From Haloferax namakaokahaiae (GTDB lineage: Archaea; Halobacteriota; Halobacteria; Halobacteriales; Haloferacaceae): a stretch of 64,000 nucleotides of DNA. The stretch lies in the NCBI RefSeq assembly GCF_042663225.1, contig NZ_JBHTAA010000015.1:1-64000 (forward strand), in the 5' to 3' direction. The notes under the pieces were generated by a model. That model had not been told where the DNA came from and made no database searches. It saw only the letters and a program-made list of their open reading frames with translations. Made by a program: the position numbers and the translations under genes. Shown here piece by piece: positions 7,312 through 16,125 of the stretch (position 1 is its first letter; each line of letters opens with the position of its first letter).

Positions 7312-8192
7312 CGGTCCATCACGTCCTCGCTCACGCCGACGATTTCGCCGTCTTCCCAGACGTAGAACCCCTCACCCGACTTCTTGCCGAGTTTCCCGGC
7401 GCGGACCTTCCGCTTGAGAATCTGCGGCGGTCGGAATCGCTCCCCTAACTCCTCGCGGAGGTATTCCAGAATTCCCAATCGAACGTCGAGTCCGACCACG
7501 TCGCCGAGTTCGACCGGTCCCATCGGGTGATTGTAGCCGAGTTCCATCGCGGCGTCGATGTCGGCGGGCGAGGCGACGCCCTCTTGGACCATCCGCATGG
7601 CTTCGACGCCGAGGGCGACGCCGAGACGCGACGAGGCGAATCCGGGCGAGTCGCCGACTTCGACGGCCGTCTTGTCGATTCCTTCGACGAAGTCGCGGGC
7701 GAACGCCAGCGTCTCCGAACTCGTCTGCTCGGCGACGACGACTTCCACGAGCGCCATGATGTGCACGGGGTTGAAGAAGTGGAGACCGACCCCGCGCTCG
7801 GGGCGTTCGAGCGCGCTCATGATTTCTGTCACCGAGAGCGACGAGGTGTTCGACGCGATGACCGTCTCGTCGCTCACGATGGATTCGACCTCTCGCATCG
7901 TCTGCTGCTTGAGGTCCATCTTCTCGGGGACCGCTTCGACGACGAGGTCGGCACCCGAGACGGCGGCTTCGAGTTCGGTCGTAACCGAGATGCGGTCGAG
8001 CGTCGCCGCCATCTCCTCTTCGGTCACTTTGTCGCGCGCGACGCCGCCTCGCAGGTTCGATTCTATCGCGTCGAGTCCATTTTCGACGTACTCCTGCTCG
8101 ATATCGCGCATCGTCACGTCGTGACCGGCCATCGCGGCGACCTGGGCGATGCCGTGGCCCATCGTGCCAGCGCCGAGTACACTCACGTTCAT
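7308..8192 (-). CDS. 3-hydroxyacyl-CoA dehydrogenase (PaaH-like)
   Basis: A 294-residue enzyme of standard single-function length. The N-terminal Rossmann motif GAGTMGHGIAQ binds NAD; ASNTSSLSVTEI and HFFNPVHIM supply the catalytic Ser/His region; and the C-terminal helical domain has NHPMGPVELGD and the ending KLGKKSGEGFYVW. It oxidises (3S)-hydroxyacyl-CoA to 3-oxoacyl-CoA. ATG at 8190-8192 (MNVSVLGAG) is chosen because the Rossmann strand starts immediately; a start 27 bp upstream adds unconserved residues. It is first in an operon with the hydratase and divergent from the thiolase gene, giving the last three steps of phenylacetate beta-oxidation side by side. Confidence 0.92.
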   Translation of the reverse strand: MNVSVLGAGTMGHGIAQVAAMAGHDVTMRDIEQEYVENGLDAIESNLRGGVARDKVTEEEMAATLDRISVTTELEAAVSGADLVVEAVPEKMDLKQQTMREVESIVSDETVIASNTSSLSVTEIMSALERPERGVGLHFFNPVHIMALVEVVVAEQTSSETLAFARDFVEGIDKTAVEVGDSPGFASSRLGVALGVEAMRMVQEGVASPADIDAAMELGYNHPMGPVELGDVVGLDVRLGILEYLREELGERFRPPQILKRKVRAGKLGKKSGEGFYVWEDGEIVGVSEDVMDR

Positions 8193-8273
8193 TATCGGAA
8201 GGCCTTCGGGAATCCTCATAATCGTTTGCCTTGGTTAGTGAAGATTCAAGATACATCACCTCGCAGTGGGTGT

Positions 8274-9434
8274 ATGAGTCACAGTAGCACCCCCCGGCAC
8301 AGCGAACGCGCCGTCGTCGTCGATGCCGTCAGAACGCCGCAAGCGAAGAAAGGCGGCGGGTTCGCCGACCTCTATCCCGAAGACCTCACTATCGCCGTCC
8401 TCGACGCCCTCGTCTCGCGGACCGACATCGACCCCGAAGACTGGGCGGATTTCAGGCTCGGGTGTGCGAACCAGGAGAACGAGCAAGGGAGGAACCTCGC
8501 GCGACAGGTGCTCTTGGCCGGCGGGTTTCCCGAAACGGTTCCCGGCGCGACGCTCACCCGCCTCTGCGGGTCGTCGCTGACGACCATCAACGACGCCGCC
8601 CGAGCAGTCGAGGCGGGCGATGGCGAGGTGTACGTCGCCGCCGGCGTCGAACACATGTCGCGGATTCCGTTCTCCGATTGGCTCCACCCGGCACTCGAAG
8701 CACGCTACGACGGCGGAAGGTCGCTCTCGATGGGCGTCACCGCCGAAACGGTCGCCCGCCGCTATGGTATCTCGCGTGCCGACCAGGACGAGTTCGCGCT
8801 TCGCTCGCATCAGCGCGCGCTCGATGCCCGCGAGGCAGGTCGGTTCAAGGCCGAAATCGTCCCCGTCGAGACGCCGAACGGCGTCGTCGAACACGACGAA
8901 GGGCCGCGCGAAGACACCTCACTCGACGTGCTCGGGTCGCTCCCGACGGTCTTCGCGGACGACGACGAGGCATCCGTAACGCCGGGGAACGCCTCGCCGC
9001 TCACCGACGGCGCGGCAGGCGCGCTCGTCACCGCAGAATCCTACGCCGAGGCAAACGACCTCCCGATTTTGGGGCGCGTCGTCTCTCGTGCCGTCGTCGG
9101 CGTTGACCCCGAGGAGATGGGTATCGCACCCGTCGCGGCGACCCGCTCGGCGCTCGACAAAGCGGACCTCACGATGGACGATATCGACCTCGTGGAACTC
9201 AACGAAGCCTTCGCCTCGCAGAGCCTCTACTGCGCACGGGAACTCGGCATCCCCGACGAGCGACTGAACGTCAACGGCGGGGCGATCGCCCTCGGTCACC
9301 CGCTCGGGTGTTCCGGCGCGCGAATCGCCACGACGCTCCTCCACGAACTCGACCGCCGCGATGGACAGTACGGACTCGCCACGATGTGCGTCGGGTTCGG
9401 ACAGGGCGTCGCCACGGTGTTCGAACGTCCCTGA
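8274..9434 (+). CDS. Degradative thiolase (acetyl-CoA C-acyltransferase; probable 3-oxoadipyl-CoA thiolase)
   Basis: A 386-residue thiolase with all active-site blocks: nucleophile Cys about residue 98 in TLTRLCGSSL, the GGAIALGHPLGCSGAR histidine near 341, and the second cysteine in CVGFGQG near the C terminus. The EHMSRIPF segment and NEAFASQ also match type I degradative thiolases. In phenylacetate catabolism the corresponding enzyme (PaaJ) cleaves both 3-oxo-5,6-dehydrosuberyl-CoA and 3-oxoadipyl-CoA. The gene is divergent from the dehydrogenase/hydratase operon across an 81-bp spacer. Chain-length specificity cannot be deduced, so ordinary beta-ketothiolase remains possible. Confidence 0.92.
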   Translation: MSHSSTPRHSERAVVVDAVRTPQAKKGGGFADLYPEDLTIAVLDALVSRTDIDPEDWADFRLGCANQENEQGRNLARQVLLAGGFPETVPGATLTRLCGSSLTTINDAARAVEAGDGEVYVAAGVEHMSRIPFSDWLHPALEARYDGGRSLSMGVTAETVARRYGISRADQDEFALRSHQRALDAREAGRFKAEIVPVETPNGVVEHDEGPREDTSLDVLGSLPTVFADDDEASVTPGNASPLTDGAAGALVTAESYAEANDLPILGRVVSRAVVGVDPEEMGIAPVAATRSALDKADLTMDDIDLVELNEAFASQSLYCARELGIPDERLNVNGGAIALGHPLGCSGARIATTLLHELDRRDGQYGLATMCVGFGQGVATVFERP

Positions 9435-9469
9435 GGCGAACGCAAAAACGAGAGACTGCGACGACCGCC

Positions 9470-10909
9470 CTACCGCTTCCCGTCCGTTGGGACGACTTTG
9501 AAGCCGTACCGAATCACACCCTCTTGCTCGTAGATGCGTCGGGGGACCGCCTCCACTTCGTCGCCCATTTCCGGGACTCCCGCAGGTGAATTGACGACCT
9601 GTGCCGGAACACTCACTGTCCGGTCGTCGTCGCGCTCTGGTCCGTCGAAGGCGACGATGGTGACGCCGAACGCGCCAGACCGTTGTTGTTGTTCGACGAA
9701 CTCCGGCGGTGCGCCACCCTGTCCGATGACCGTGGTCGCTTCGACGGTCCCGGTTCCGGGGAGCGTCACGTCGTCGTATCCGTCGGTCGAACCGCAGTCA
9801 AAACACGCACCCTCTGGCGGGAACGAGAGCGTGCCACAGGCGCGACACTCGCCCGCGACGAGGCGATGTCGCTGCGGAATCGTCTGTCGCCACGTCGGGA
9901 TGCTCACGTACGCGCCACCGCCTTCTGGCTCTTCGCCGGTGATGGCTCCGCGCCGACGCAGTGATTCGGCGTAGGAGAGTTCCGTGTCGCCTTCGAACAC
10001 CGCGGAGACTGGCACGTCGCCGTCTGCCGAGAGCAGGAGTGCAGTCGCGCCCGCGCCGGAGCCGTATCCCACGACGAGCGTGGACTCTGCACCGTCGCTG
10101 AGCGCAGACGCGAGTCCGAGAAGCGGACTCGCCGCCCCCGTATCGCCGGTCTGCGAGACGACCGTCCCGGCCATGATTTGCGCGGGGGCGACGCCGAGCG
10201 TTCCTGCGGCGCGGTACGGCAACTTCCCGTTCGGCGCGGTGAGCGCCACCGCATCGACCGTCGAAACGTCCGCGTCGAGGGATTCGACTGCGCCACCGAC
10301 GGCCGCGGTGTACGACTGGCGTTCGTACGTCGTGATGCCGATGGATTCGGTGTCGGCGCTGCCGCGCCGCCGGAAGTTGGTTCCGGGGTACGGGTCGCCG
10401 TACTCACCCACTGCCTCGATTTCGAGCGGCCCGTCGTCGGAGAGGAGGACGGCGACTGCTCCCGCGCCAGCACCCGCCGCTTCGTCGCTCTCTGGTGCGC
10501 CTTGCGGGCTATCGGAGACGACGACCAACGCCGGGCCGTCGGCGTCGTCGTCCTGTTTCGAAGCGGTGGCGAGCGCGCCGACGCCCACTCGCGTTCCGCC
10601 GCCGAACTGGCGCATCGTCGCCTCATCCGGCACCCCGAGGAGCGATGCGAGTCGGACGACGACTTCCTCCGCTTCGGTCGGTGGCGTCGTCGTTGCGAAC
10701 GCGAGAGAGGAGACGGTCGATGCGTCTGTGTTCGTCGCGTCGAGGGCGCGCCGTCCTGCTTCCGCGGCCATCGTGAGCGTGTCCTCGTCGGCATCCGGGA
10801 TTGCGATTCGTTCGACTCCGGCCGCACCGACTTTCCCCCACGCCTCGCGGTACGACTCTGCGGTGAGGTAGTTTCGCGGGACGTAGGCTCCGATTCCGGC
10901 GACGTTCAT
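9470..10909 (-). CDS. HMG-CoA-synthase-like/DUF35 fusion lacking the catalytic Cys and His
   Basis: A 479-residue fusion. Residues about 1-325 have the thiolase-superfamily pattern of hydroxymethylglutaryl-CoA synthase; about 345-479 are a DUF35 module with a zinc ribbon (Cys355, 358, 369, 372) and an OB-fold. Where HMG-CoA synthases have the nucleophilic Cys (EFACKAGT-like) this protein reads RQFGGGTRVG, and where they have the catalytic His (FHQPNGK-like) it reads LTAPNGK. The only cysteines are the four of the zinc ribbon. It is probably a structural or acyl-CoA-channelling partner of the neighbouring thiolase, whose stop overlaps its start (TGATG). Related thiolase/DUF35/HMGCS complexes are known in archaea. 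Confidence 0.8.
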   Translation of the reverse strand: MNVAGIGAYVPRNYLTAESYREAWGKVGAAGVERIAIPDADEDTLTMAAEAGRRALDATNTDASTVSSLAFATTTPPTEAEEVVVRLASLLGVPDEATMRQFGGGTRVGVGALATASKQDDDADGPALVVVSDSPQGAPESDEAAGAGAGAVAVLLSDDGPLEIEAVGEYGDPYPGTNFRRRGSADTESIGITTYERQSYTAAVGGAVESLDADVSTVDAVALTAPNGKLPYRAAGTLGVAPAQIMAGTVVSQTGDTGAASPLLGLASALSDGAESTLVVGYGSGAGATALLLSADGDVPVSAVFEGDTELSYAESLRRRGAITGEEPEGGGAYVSIPTWRQTIPQRHRLVAGECRACGTLSFPPEGACFDCGSTDGYDDVTLPGTGTVEATTVIGQGGAPPEFVEQQQRSGAFGVTIVAFDGPERDDDRTVSVPAQVVNSPAGVPEMGDEVEAVPRRIYEQEGVIRYGFKVVPTDGKR

Positions 10910-12072
10910 CACAGCACACCTCCTTCGAGGACGTGAACGACCGCCGCACCGCCGGACCCGCCGACGTTGTGGGTGAGACCGACGTTCGCGCCCTCGATTT
11001 GTCTGTCGCCCGCTTGCCCAGTGAGTTGGGAGAAGGCTTCGACCACTTGTCCCGCGCCCGTCGCACCGATTGGATGGCCTTTGGACTTCAGACCGCCGGA
11101 GGGATTGACGGGGAGGTCACCGTCGAGTTCGGTGACGCCTCGGTCGATGAGGTTGGGCGCTTCGCCGCGCTCGCAGAACCCGAGGTCTTCGTACGCGAGC
11201 AGTTCGGCGATGGCGAAGCAGTCGTGAACTTCGGCGAAGTCGATGTCGTCGGGGCCGACTCCGGCCATCTCGTAGGCCGTGTTGGCGGCTTCTTCGGTGG
11301 AGCGAATCGAGGTGTAACTATCGCGCTGGAAGAGCCCGACGCGCTCGGAGGCCGCGCCGACGCCCGCGACGCGGACGGCGTCGTCGCACTTCTCGGCGAA
11401 CTCTTCGCTGGCGACGATGACCGCCGCCGCGCCGTCAGAGGTCGGACAGCAGTGATACAGGTTCAGCGGGTCGGCGACCACGGGTGCGTCGCGCGCGTCG
11501 TCGAACGAGCAGGTGAACCCGAGGTGTGCCTTCGGATTCTTCGCGCCGTTGGCGTGGTTCTTCACCGCGACCTTCGAGAAGTGGTCGGGCGAGGCGTCGT
11601 AGGCGTCGATGTAGGCGGAGGCCATCTGCGCGTAGACGCCCGAGAACGTCGTTCCAGTCAGGCGCTCCCACTCGGTCTCGCCGCTGACGCCCAACCAGTA
11701 CTTGGCCACGTCGCCGCTCATATCGGTCATGACTTCGTAACCGCCGGCGAGGGCGACGTCTGCCATCCCGCTCTTGACGGCTTGGACGGCCTGCCGGACC
11801 GCGTACCCGCTCGCGGCACAGGCGTTTTCGATTCTCGAACAGGGGACCCCGTGAAGTCCCACGTGTTCGGTCACTGCCGGGCCGGACAACCCGAGTTGCC
11901 GCCCGCCGACGCCCAGCGACCCGACGACCGCCTCGTCGATGTCGCCCGGGTCGATTCCACCGGCGCTGTCGAGCGCGGATTCGTAGGCCGTCTCGAACAG
12001 CGACCGGTAACTTTCGTCCGGAAACGCGCCGTACTTCGACTGGCCCGCTCCGACGACGTACACGTCTCGCAT
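10909..12072 (-). CDS. SCP-x-type thiolase (acetyl-CoA acetyltransferase family)
   Basis: A 387-residue thiolase of the non-decarboxylating SCP2/archaeal type. The nucleophile is Cys85 in IENACAASGY; the HDCF motif EVHDCFAIAELL and GGLKSKGHPIGATGAGQ complete the active site. This group works with DUF35 zinc-ribbon proteins, and here the partner is the overlapping fusion gene downstream. ATG at 12070-12072 (MRDVYVVGAG) was chosen because the fold begins at once and a TATA-like box (CTATTTC, minus strand near 12098-12104) lies about 28 bp upstream, giving a leaderless message. It is divergent from paaK. Its CoA substrate is unknown; aryl- or branched oxo-acyl-CoA cleavage is possible. Confidence 0.88.
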   Translation of the reverse strand: MRDVYVVGAGQSKYGAFPDESYRSLFETAYESALDSAGGIDPGDIDEAVVGSLGVGGRQLGLSGPAVTEHVGLHGVPCSRIENACAASGYAVRQAVQAVKSGMADVALAGGYEVMTDMSGDVAKYWLGVSGETEWERLTGTTFSGVYAQMASAYIDAYDASPDHFSKVAVKNHANGAKNPKAHLGFTCSFDDARDAPVVADPLNLYHCCPTSDGAAAVIVASEEFAEKCDDAVRVAGVGAASERVGLFQRDSYTSIRSTEEAANTAYEMAGVGPDDIDFAEVHDCFAIAELLAYEDLGFCERGEAPNLIDRGVTELDGDLPVNPSGGLKSKGHPIGATGAGQVVEAFSQLTGQAGDRQIEGANVGLTHNVGGSGGAAVVHVLEGGVL

Positions 12073-12140
12073 GCTAACCGCTTGCCCGCGACGTGCGAAA
12101 TAGGTTCGCCCCGGCGAGGCGACCGGTGCGACCACATCAT

Positions 12141-12150
12141 TTTTATCATA
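12141..12150 (+). promoter_or_regulatory. TATA box of paaK
   Basis: TTTTATCATA is centred 28 bp before the paaK ATG, the spacing of a leaderless haloarchaeal promoter. Confidence 0.55.
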
Positions 12151-12173
12151 TTCAATCATCAGGTTCAGCATAC

Positions 12174-13466
12174 ATGGTGTTCGATAGCATAGAGACTGCC
12201 TCACGAGACGACCTTCGTGCGGTCCAAGACGAGCGATTACGGGCCACGGTTCGGAACGCCTACGAGAACGTCGAGTACTACCGCGAGGTGTTCGACGAGG
12301 CCGGACTAACACCCGGCGACATCGAGTCGGTCGAAGACCTCTCGAAACTGCCCTTCACGACGAAAGAGGACTTCCGCGACAACTACCCGACCGGCATGTT
12401 CGCCGTCGATATGGACGACGTGATTCGAATCCACGCCTCGTCGGGCACGACGGGCAAGCCCAAAGTCGTCGGCTACACCCGAGACGACCTCGACGTGTGG
12501 AGCAAGGCCGTCGCGCGGTGTCTCGTCGCCGCGGGCGTCGGTCCCGACGACGTGGTGCAGAACGCCTACGGCTACGGTCTCTTCACCGGGGGTCTCGGAC
12601 TCCACCAAGGCATCGAAGAAATCGGCGCGACGGTCATTCCAATCGGTGGCGGCAACACCCAGCGACAGGTCGAGATGCTCGCCGACCTCGGCAGCGACGT
12701 TATCACCTGCACGCCCTCTTATGCGCTCTATCTCGCCGAAGTCGCCGAAGACATGGGCATCGACGTACGCGACCTCCCGCTTCGGGTCATCATCTTCGGT
12801 GCCGAACCCTGCACCGAACCGATGCGCGCCGAAATCGAAGCACGCCTCGACGTGACCGGCATCGACATCTACGGTCTCTCCGAAATCGTCGGTCCCGGTG
12901 TCTCCGTCGAGTGCGAGGAAGCCCAAGACGGCCTTCACATCTGGGAGGACTACTTCTACCCCGAACTCATCGACCCCGAGACGGGCGAACTGGTCGAAGA
13001 GGGCGAGGAGGGCGAACTCGTGTTGACGACGCTCGCAAAGGACGCGCTGCCAGTCCTCCGCTACCGCACCGGCGACCTGACGACGCTCAATTACGACACC
13101 TGCGACTGCGGTCGTACAGCCGTCCGCATGGACAACGTGACCGGTCGCGCCGACGACCTCATCATCGTCCGCGGCGTCAACTTCTACCCGAGCGAAGTCG
13201 AGTCGGTCATCCTCGAATTCGACGAAGTCGCCCCGCACTACCGCATCGACCTGCGCCGCGAGAACAACCTCGACGAACTGGAGGTGACGGTCGAACTCGA
13301 AGAGGGGTTCGACGGTTCGACCGACGACCTCGAAGCGCGGATTCACGAACGCCTCGTCAACGTCCTGTCGTTCAAACCAGACGTGCTCAACCTCGTCGAG
13401 TACGGCGGCATCGGCCGCACTGAGGTCGGGAAAATAAAGCGTGTCTTCGACCACCGCGAGCAGTAA
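12174..13466 (+). CDS. paaK: Phenylacetate-CoA ligase
   Basis: A 430-residue adenylate-forming ligase of the PaaK type. The phosphate-binding motif SSGTTGKPKVVGYT is near residues 89-102, the adenine motif is YGLSEIVGPGVSVEC, and the hinge/C-terminal region has RYRTGDLT and VTGRADDLIIVRGVNFYPSEVE, the PaaK-specific ending. It activates phenylacetate (or a close arylacetate) to its CoA thioester with ATP, the entry step of the pathway. A CDCG pair of cysteines near residue 307 lies where related enzymes have a short metal-binding-like loop. Start at 12174 fits the TATA box spacing. It faces the convergent thioesterase gene. Confidence 0.95.
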   Translation: MVFDSIETASRDDLRAVQDERLRATVRNAYENVEYYREVFDEAGLTPGDIESVEDLSKLPFTTKEDFRDNYPTGMFAVDMDDVIRIHASSGTTGKPKVVGYTRDDLDVWSKAVARCLVAAGVGPDDVVQNAYGYGLFTGGLGLHQGIEEIGATVIPIGGGNTQRQVEMLADLGSDVITCTPSYALYLAEVAEDMGIDVRDLPLRVIIFGAEPCTEPMRAEIEARLDVTGIDIYGLSEIVGPGVSVECEEAQDGLHIWEDYFYPELIDPETGELVEEGEEGELVLTTLAKDALPVLRYRTGDLTTLNYDTCDCGRTAVRMDNVTGRADDLIIVRGVNFYPSEVESVILEFDEVAPHYRIDLRRENNLDELEVTVELEEGFDGSTDDLEARIHERLVNVLSFKPDVLNLVEYGGIGRTEVGKIKRVFDHREQ

Positions 13467-13482
13467 TCGCGCGCCGTCTCGG

Positions 13483-13497
13483 TTTTCGTTTTACCTT
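13483..13497. terminator. T-rich termination region between convergent paaK and thioesterase genes
   Basis: Two TTTT runs (13483-13486 and 13489-13492) follow the paaK stop codon by about 17 bp. Short T-tracts are the usual archaeal termination signal. No strong hairpin is present. Confidence 0.4.
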
Positions 13498-13510
13498 GCT
13501 TTCTGTTCCG

Positions 13511-13918
13511 TTAGCGACTGGGCTTGTACACTCGCCCGCGGAACGTCGCAATCCGTTCTCCCTCTTCGTCCGAGACGACGACTTCGTACTCGGCGGTTCG
13601 ACCACCCAGATGCGTCTCGGTCGCAACTGCCCGAATCGTATCGCCCACTTCGGCGGCGGCGAGATACGAGATGTTGGTTTCGAGAGCGAAGGCGGCGTCT
13701 CCGTGACTGTTCGAGGCGGCCGCGAACGCGGCGTCAGCGAGCGTGTAAACGAGACCGCCGTGTGGCGTCCCGTGGAAGTTGAGGTGGTCTTCGTCGATGA
13801 CGACTCGCGTCTCGGCGGTCCCCTCGCCGACGTCCGCGAGTTCGATTCCGGTGCGACCGCAGAAGGGGTCGTTCGATGCACGCTCGCGTATCTCTGCGTG
13901 AGTGTCTCGGGATGGCAT
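13511..13918 (-). CDS. paaI: Hotdog-fold thioesterase, PaaI type
   Basis: A 135-residue hotdog protein. The PaaI signature is clear: HLNFHGTPHGGLVYTLADAAF, with the HGG motif and the Asp/Asn active region, followed by NISYLAAAEVGD. PaaI hydrolyses ring-hydroxylated phenylacetyl-CoA and similar esters that would otherwise trap CoA, a safety function for the epoxidase pathway. Start ATG at 13916-13918 (MPSRDTHAEI) is preferred; the longer frame adds a hydrophobic leader that does not fit the family. It is convergent with paaK and divergent from the MaoC gene. Confidence 0.88.
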   Translation of the reverse strand: MPSRDTHAEIRERASNDPFCGRTGIELADVGEGTAETRVVIDEDHLNFHGTPHGGLVYTLADAAFAAASNSHGDAAFALETNISYLAAAEVGDTIRAVATETHLGGRTAEYEVVVSDEEGERIATFRGRVYKPSR

Positions 13919-13982
13919 AGCAACAGCGTCATCCGCGCTCCACAAGTAGGCTCCGTATATCAGCAACAATAGGCATGTAAAA

Positions 13983-13992
13983 TTCTTTATCC
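13983..13992 (+). promoter_or_regulatory. TATA box of the MaoC gene
   Basis: TTCTTTATCC is centred about 25 bp before the ATG at 14013, consistent with leaderless transcription. Confidence 0.45.
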
Positions 13993-14012
13993 GATGAGGC
14001 TGACGGACAGGT

Positions 14013-14483
14013 ATGGCATACAGCTACGAACCGCATCACTTCGAGGACTTCGTCGTGGGCAAAGAGTTCCAGAGCGTCGGTCGCACCGTCACCGAAGCCG
14101 ACTTCATGATGCACTCGGCCCTCTCGGGGGACTGGACGGAACTGCACACCAACAAGGAGTACGCCGAAGATACGCAGTTCGGAAAGCGCATCGCCCACGG
14201 GCCGATGACGTTCGTCCAATCGACTGGCTTCGTCTATCGCTCCGGCATCGTCGAGCGCACCGCCATCGCCTTCCTCGGGATGAACTACATGGACCTGCCG
14301 AACCCCGTCTTCATCGGCGACACGCTCGAACAGACGATGGTCGTCACCGGGCAGAAAGAACTCAGTACCCGCGACGACGCGGGTCTGGTCACCCTCGAAG
14401 TCGAGATGACGAAACAGGACGGAACCGTCGTCCTCGAAGGCGACATGAAGTTCCTCATCAAGACGAAAGCCGGCGACCAATAA
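14013..14483 (+). CDS. MaoC-like (R)-specific enoyl-CoA hydratase (candidate PaaZ hydratase half)
   Basis: A 156-residue hotdog protein. The hydratase-2 catalytic region is visible: FMMHSALSGDWTELHTNKEYA, followed by KRIAHGPMTFV with the conserved His-Gly-Pro. MaoC proteins hydrate enoyl-CoA; in bacterial PaaZ a fused MaoC domain hydrolyses the oxepin-CoA ring ether bond, and some bacteria encode that domain separately (ECH-Aa type). With a stand-alone aldehyde dehydrogenase 1.6 kb downstream on the same strand, this gene is the best candidate for ring hydrolysis. A general (R)-hydratase role is the alternative. Confidence 0.85.
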   Translation: MAYSYEPHHFEDFVVGKEFQSVGRTVTEADFMMHSALSGDWTELHTNKEYAEDTQFGKRIAHGPMTFVQSTGFVYRSGIVERTAIAFLGMNYMDLPNPVFIGDTLEQTMVVTGQKELSTRDDAGLVTLEVEMTKQDGTVVLEGDMKFLIKTKAGDQ

Positions 14484-14549
14484 GGCGGCGGTCACCCCGA
14501 TTCGACGGAGTCGTCTGAATCCGTCTGCGAACCTCCGATGCTCCTAACC

Positions 14550-14557
14550 ATTAATAG
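14550..14557 (+). promoter_or_regulatory. TATA box of the LLM oxidoreductase gene
   Basis: ATTAATAG is centred about 25 bp before the ATG at 14579, as in leaderless haloarchaeal promoters. Confidence 0.5.
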
Positions 14558-14578
14558 TCGAGGTTGTGACGGAGAGTC

Positions 14579-15583
14579 ATGGATATCGGAACGGGTCTGT
14601 TCACGTGCCAGCGACGCCCCGACGACGACCGGTCGATGGCCGACATCTACGACGAGATGCTCACGCTCGGTCGCGCCATCGACGAGGCGGGACTCGCCAG
14701 TGCGTGGGTCTCGGAGCACCACTTCCTCGACGATGGCTACCTCTCGGCGACGATGCCCGCACTCGGTGCGCTCGCCGCGGTCACCGAGGACATCGAAATC
14801 GGGTCGTGTATCGCTCTCGGCCCGCTCTACAACCCGATTCGACTCGCCGAGGACGCGGCCACCGTAGACCTGCTCGCCGACGGTAGACTCACACTCGGTC
14901 TCGCAATCGGTTCGAATCCCCGGGAGTTCGAGGCCTTCGGCGTCCCCCGAGACGAGCGCGTCGAGCGCCTCGCCGACATGGTGGACCTACTCCGAGAGTC
15001 GTGGAGTGATGGTGCGATTAGGCACGAATCCCCGTTTCACGAGGGAGCGACAGGTGTGAACGTCACGCCGAAACCCGCGAGCGAGATTCCAATCATGCTC
15101 GGCGGGGGCGCGAAACCCGCAGTCCGGCGTGCGGCGCGGACTGCCGACGCGTGGTGCGCGCCGTCCTCGCTCTCTGTCGTCGGCGTGAAAAAGCGCGTCG
15201 AGGACATTCGAAGCGTCCGCGAGGCCGACGGACTCGACGACGACTTCACCATCTACGTCCTCCAGCACGGGTTCGTCGGCGACTCCAAAGAAGACGCGTG
15301 GGAGACGATGCGAGACGGCTATCTCTACCTCCAGCGCCGCTACGCCGAGATATTTTCGGGTGAATCGGTGTCCGAACTCTCCGACGAGCGAGTGGCCGAA
15401 CTCCGCGAGCAAGCCATCTATGGGACGCCCGAGGACGTTATCGAGGGTCTCGAACGCTACCGCGCTGCACTCGGCGACGATATCCACTTCATCTTCCGAA
15501 CCTATCATCCCGGCGTCGGAACCGACGAACAACTCGCGTGTATCGAGCGACTCGGCGACGACGTGGTTCCTCACTTCGAGTGA
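14579..15583 (+). CDS. LLM-class (luciferase-like) flavin/F420-dependent oxidoreductase
   Basis: A 334-residue TIM-barrel protein of the luciferase-like family. Typical elements are AWVSEHHFLDDG, the GSCIALGPLYNPIRLAEDAA strand-helix, LADGRLTLGLAIGSN and the phosphate-binding PIMLGGGAKPAVRRAA. Family members use FMN as monooxygenases or F420 as dehydrogenases/reductases; haloarchaea make F420, and the sequence does not settle which cofactor is used. It sits between two paa-type hotdog genes on the same strand but has its own promoter. A link to phenylacetate breakdown is by position only. Confidence 0.88.
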   Translation: MDIGTGLFTCQRRPDDDRSMADIYDEMLTLGRAIDEAGLASAWVSEHHFLDDGYLSATMPALGALAAVTEDIEIGSCIALGPLYNPIRLAEDAATVDLLADGRLTLGLAIGSNPREFEAFGVPRDERVERLADMVDLLRESWSDGAIRHESPFHEGATGVNVTPKPASEIPIMLGGGAKPAVRRAARTADAWCAPSSLSVVGVKKRVEDIRSVREADGLDDDFTIYVLQHGFVGDSKEDAWETMRDGYLYLQRRYAEIFSGESVSELSDERVAELREQAIYGTPEDVIEGLERYRAALGDDIHFIFRTYHPGVGTDEQLACIERLGDDVVPHFE

Positions 15584-15648
15584 CAGCGGAACTCGTCATC
15601 CTTCTCCTTCGGCGAAACCGACTTACCAGTTCCCTGAGAGAGACTACC

Positions 15649-16032
15649 ATGGACATCGAGGCGTTTTTCGAAGGCATGCCCTTCGCTTCTCTGCTCGGCA
15701 TCGAACTGACGACAGTCGAAGACGGCCACGCCGAAGGAGAACTCGAACTGCGAGACGAACTCTCGTGGAACACGGACCGTGTGATGGCACACGGCGGGGT
15801 GACGTTTACGCTCGCTGACACCGTCGGCGGCGCGGCGCTCGTGAGTCTCGTCGGACAACCAGTTCCGACCATCGACATGCGCATCGACTATCTGAACGCG
15901 GGGCGCGGGGACCTGCGCGCCGAGGCCGACGTGGTTCGACTCGGGGGCGACGTGGGCACCGTCGATGTCGCCGTCTACACCGAGGACGGGACGCACATCG
16001 CCGAAGCTCGGGGCGTATACAAAACCGGCTAG
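15649..16032 (+). CDS. Second PaaI-type hotdog thioesterase
   Basis: A 127-residue hotdog thioesterase beginning MDIEAFFEGMPFASLLGIEL. The signature WNTDRVMAHGGVTFTLADTVG and IDMRIDYLNAGRGDLRAEA place it in the PaaI/YbgC-like group; it is only distantly similar to the 13.5 kb copy. ATG at 15649 is chosen because upstream in-frame sequence overlaps the LLM gene and has no hotdog similarity. Two such enzymes in one cluster could release CoA from different dead-end intermediates. Confidence 0.85.
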   Translation: MDIEAFFEGMPFASLLGIELTTVEDGHAEGELELRDELSWNTDRVMAHGGVTFTLADTVGGAALVSLVGQPVPTIDMRIDYLNAGRGDLRAEADVVRLGGDVGTVDVAVYTEDGTHIAEARGVYKTG

Positions 16033-16093
16033 CCGTCGAACACTGGATGACGTTACTTCGACGTGCTATCCGTCTCCCAAGTAACCAATAATG

Positions 16094-16103
16094 ATTAATA
16101 ATT
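16094..16103 (+). promoter_or_regulatory. TATA box of the aldehyde dehydrogenase gene
   Basis: ATTAATAATT is centred 28 bp before the ATG at 16126, giving a leaderless transcript. Confidence 0.55.
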
Positions 16104-16125
16104 GGGGTCGAATGGATAGTCTAGA

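Noticed and set aside
6373..7365. 330-codon plus-strand open frame
   Set aside because: It is antisense to the enoyl-CoA hydratase gene, which has all family motifs; the frame has no protein-like features.
14909..14920. GGTTCGAATCCC resembling a tRNA T-loop
   Set aside because: It lies inside the LLM oxidoreductase gene in the right frame, and no acceptor or anticodon stems are found around it.
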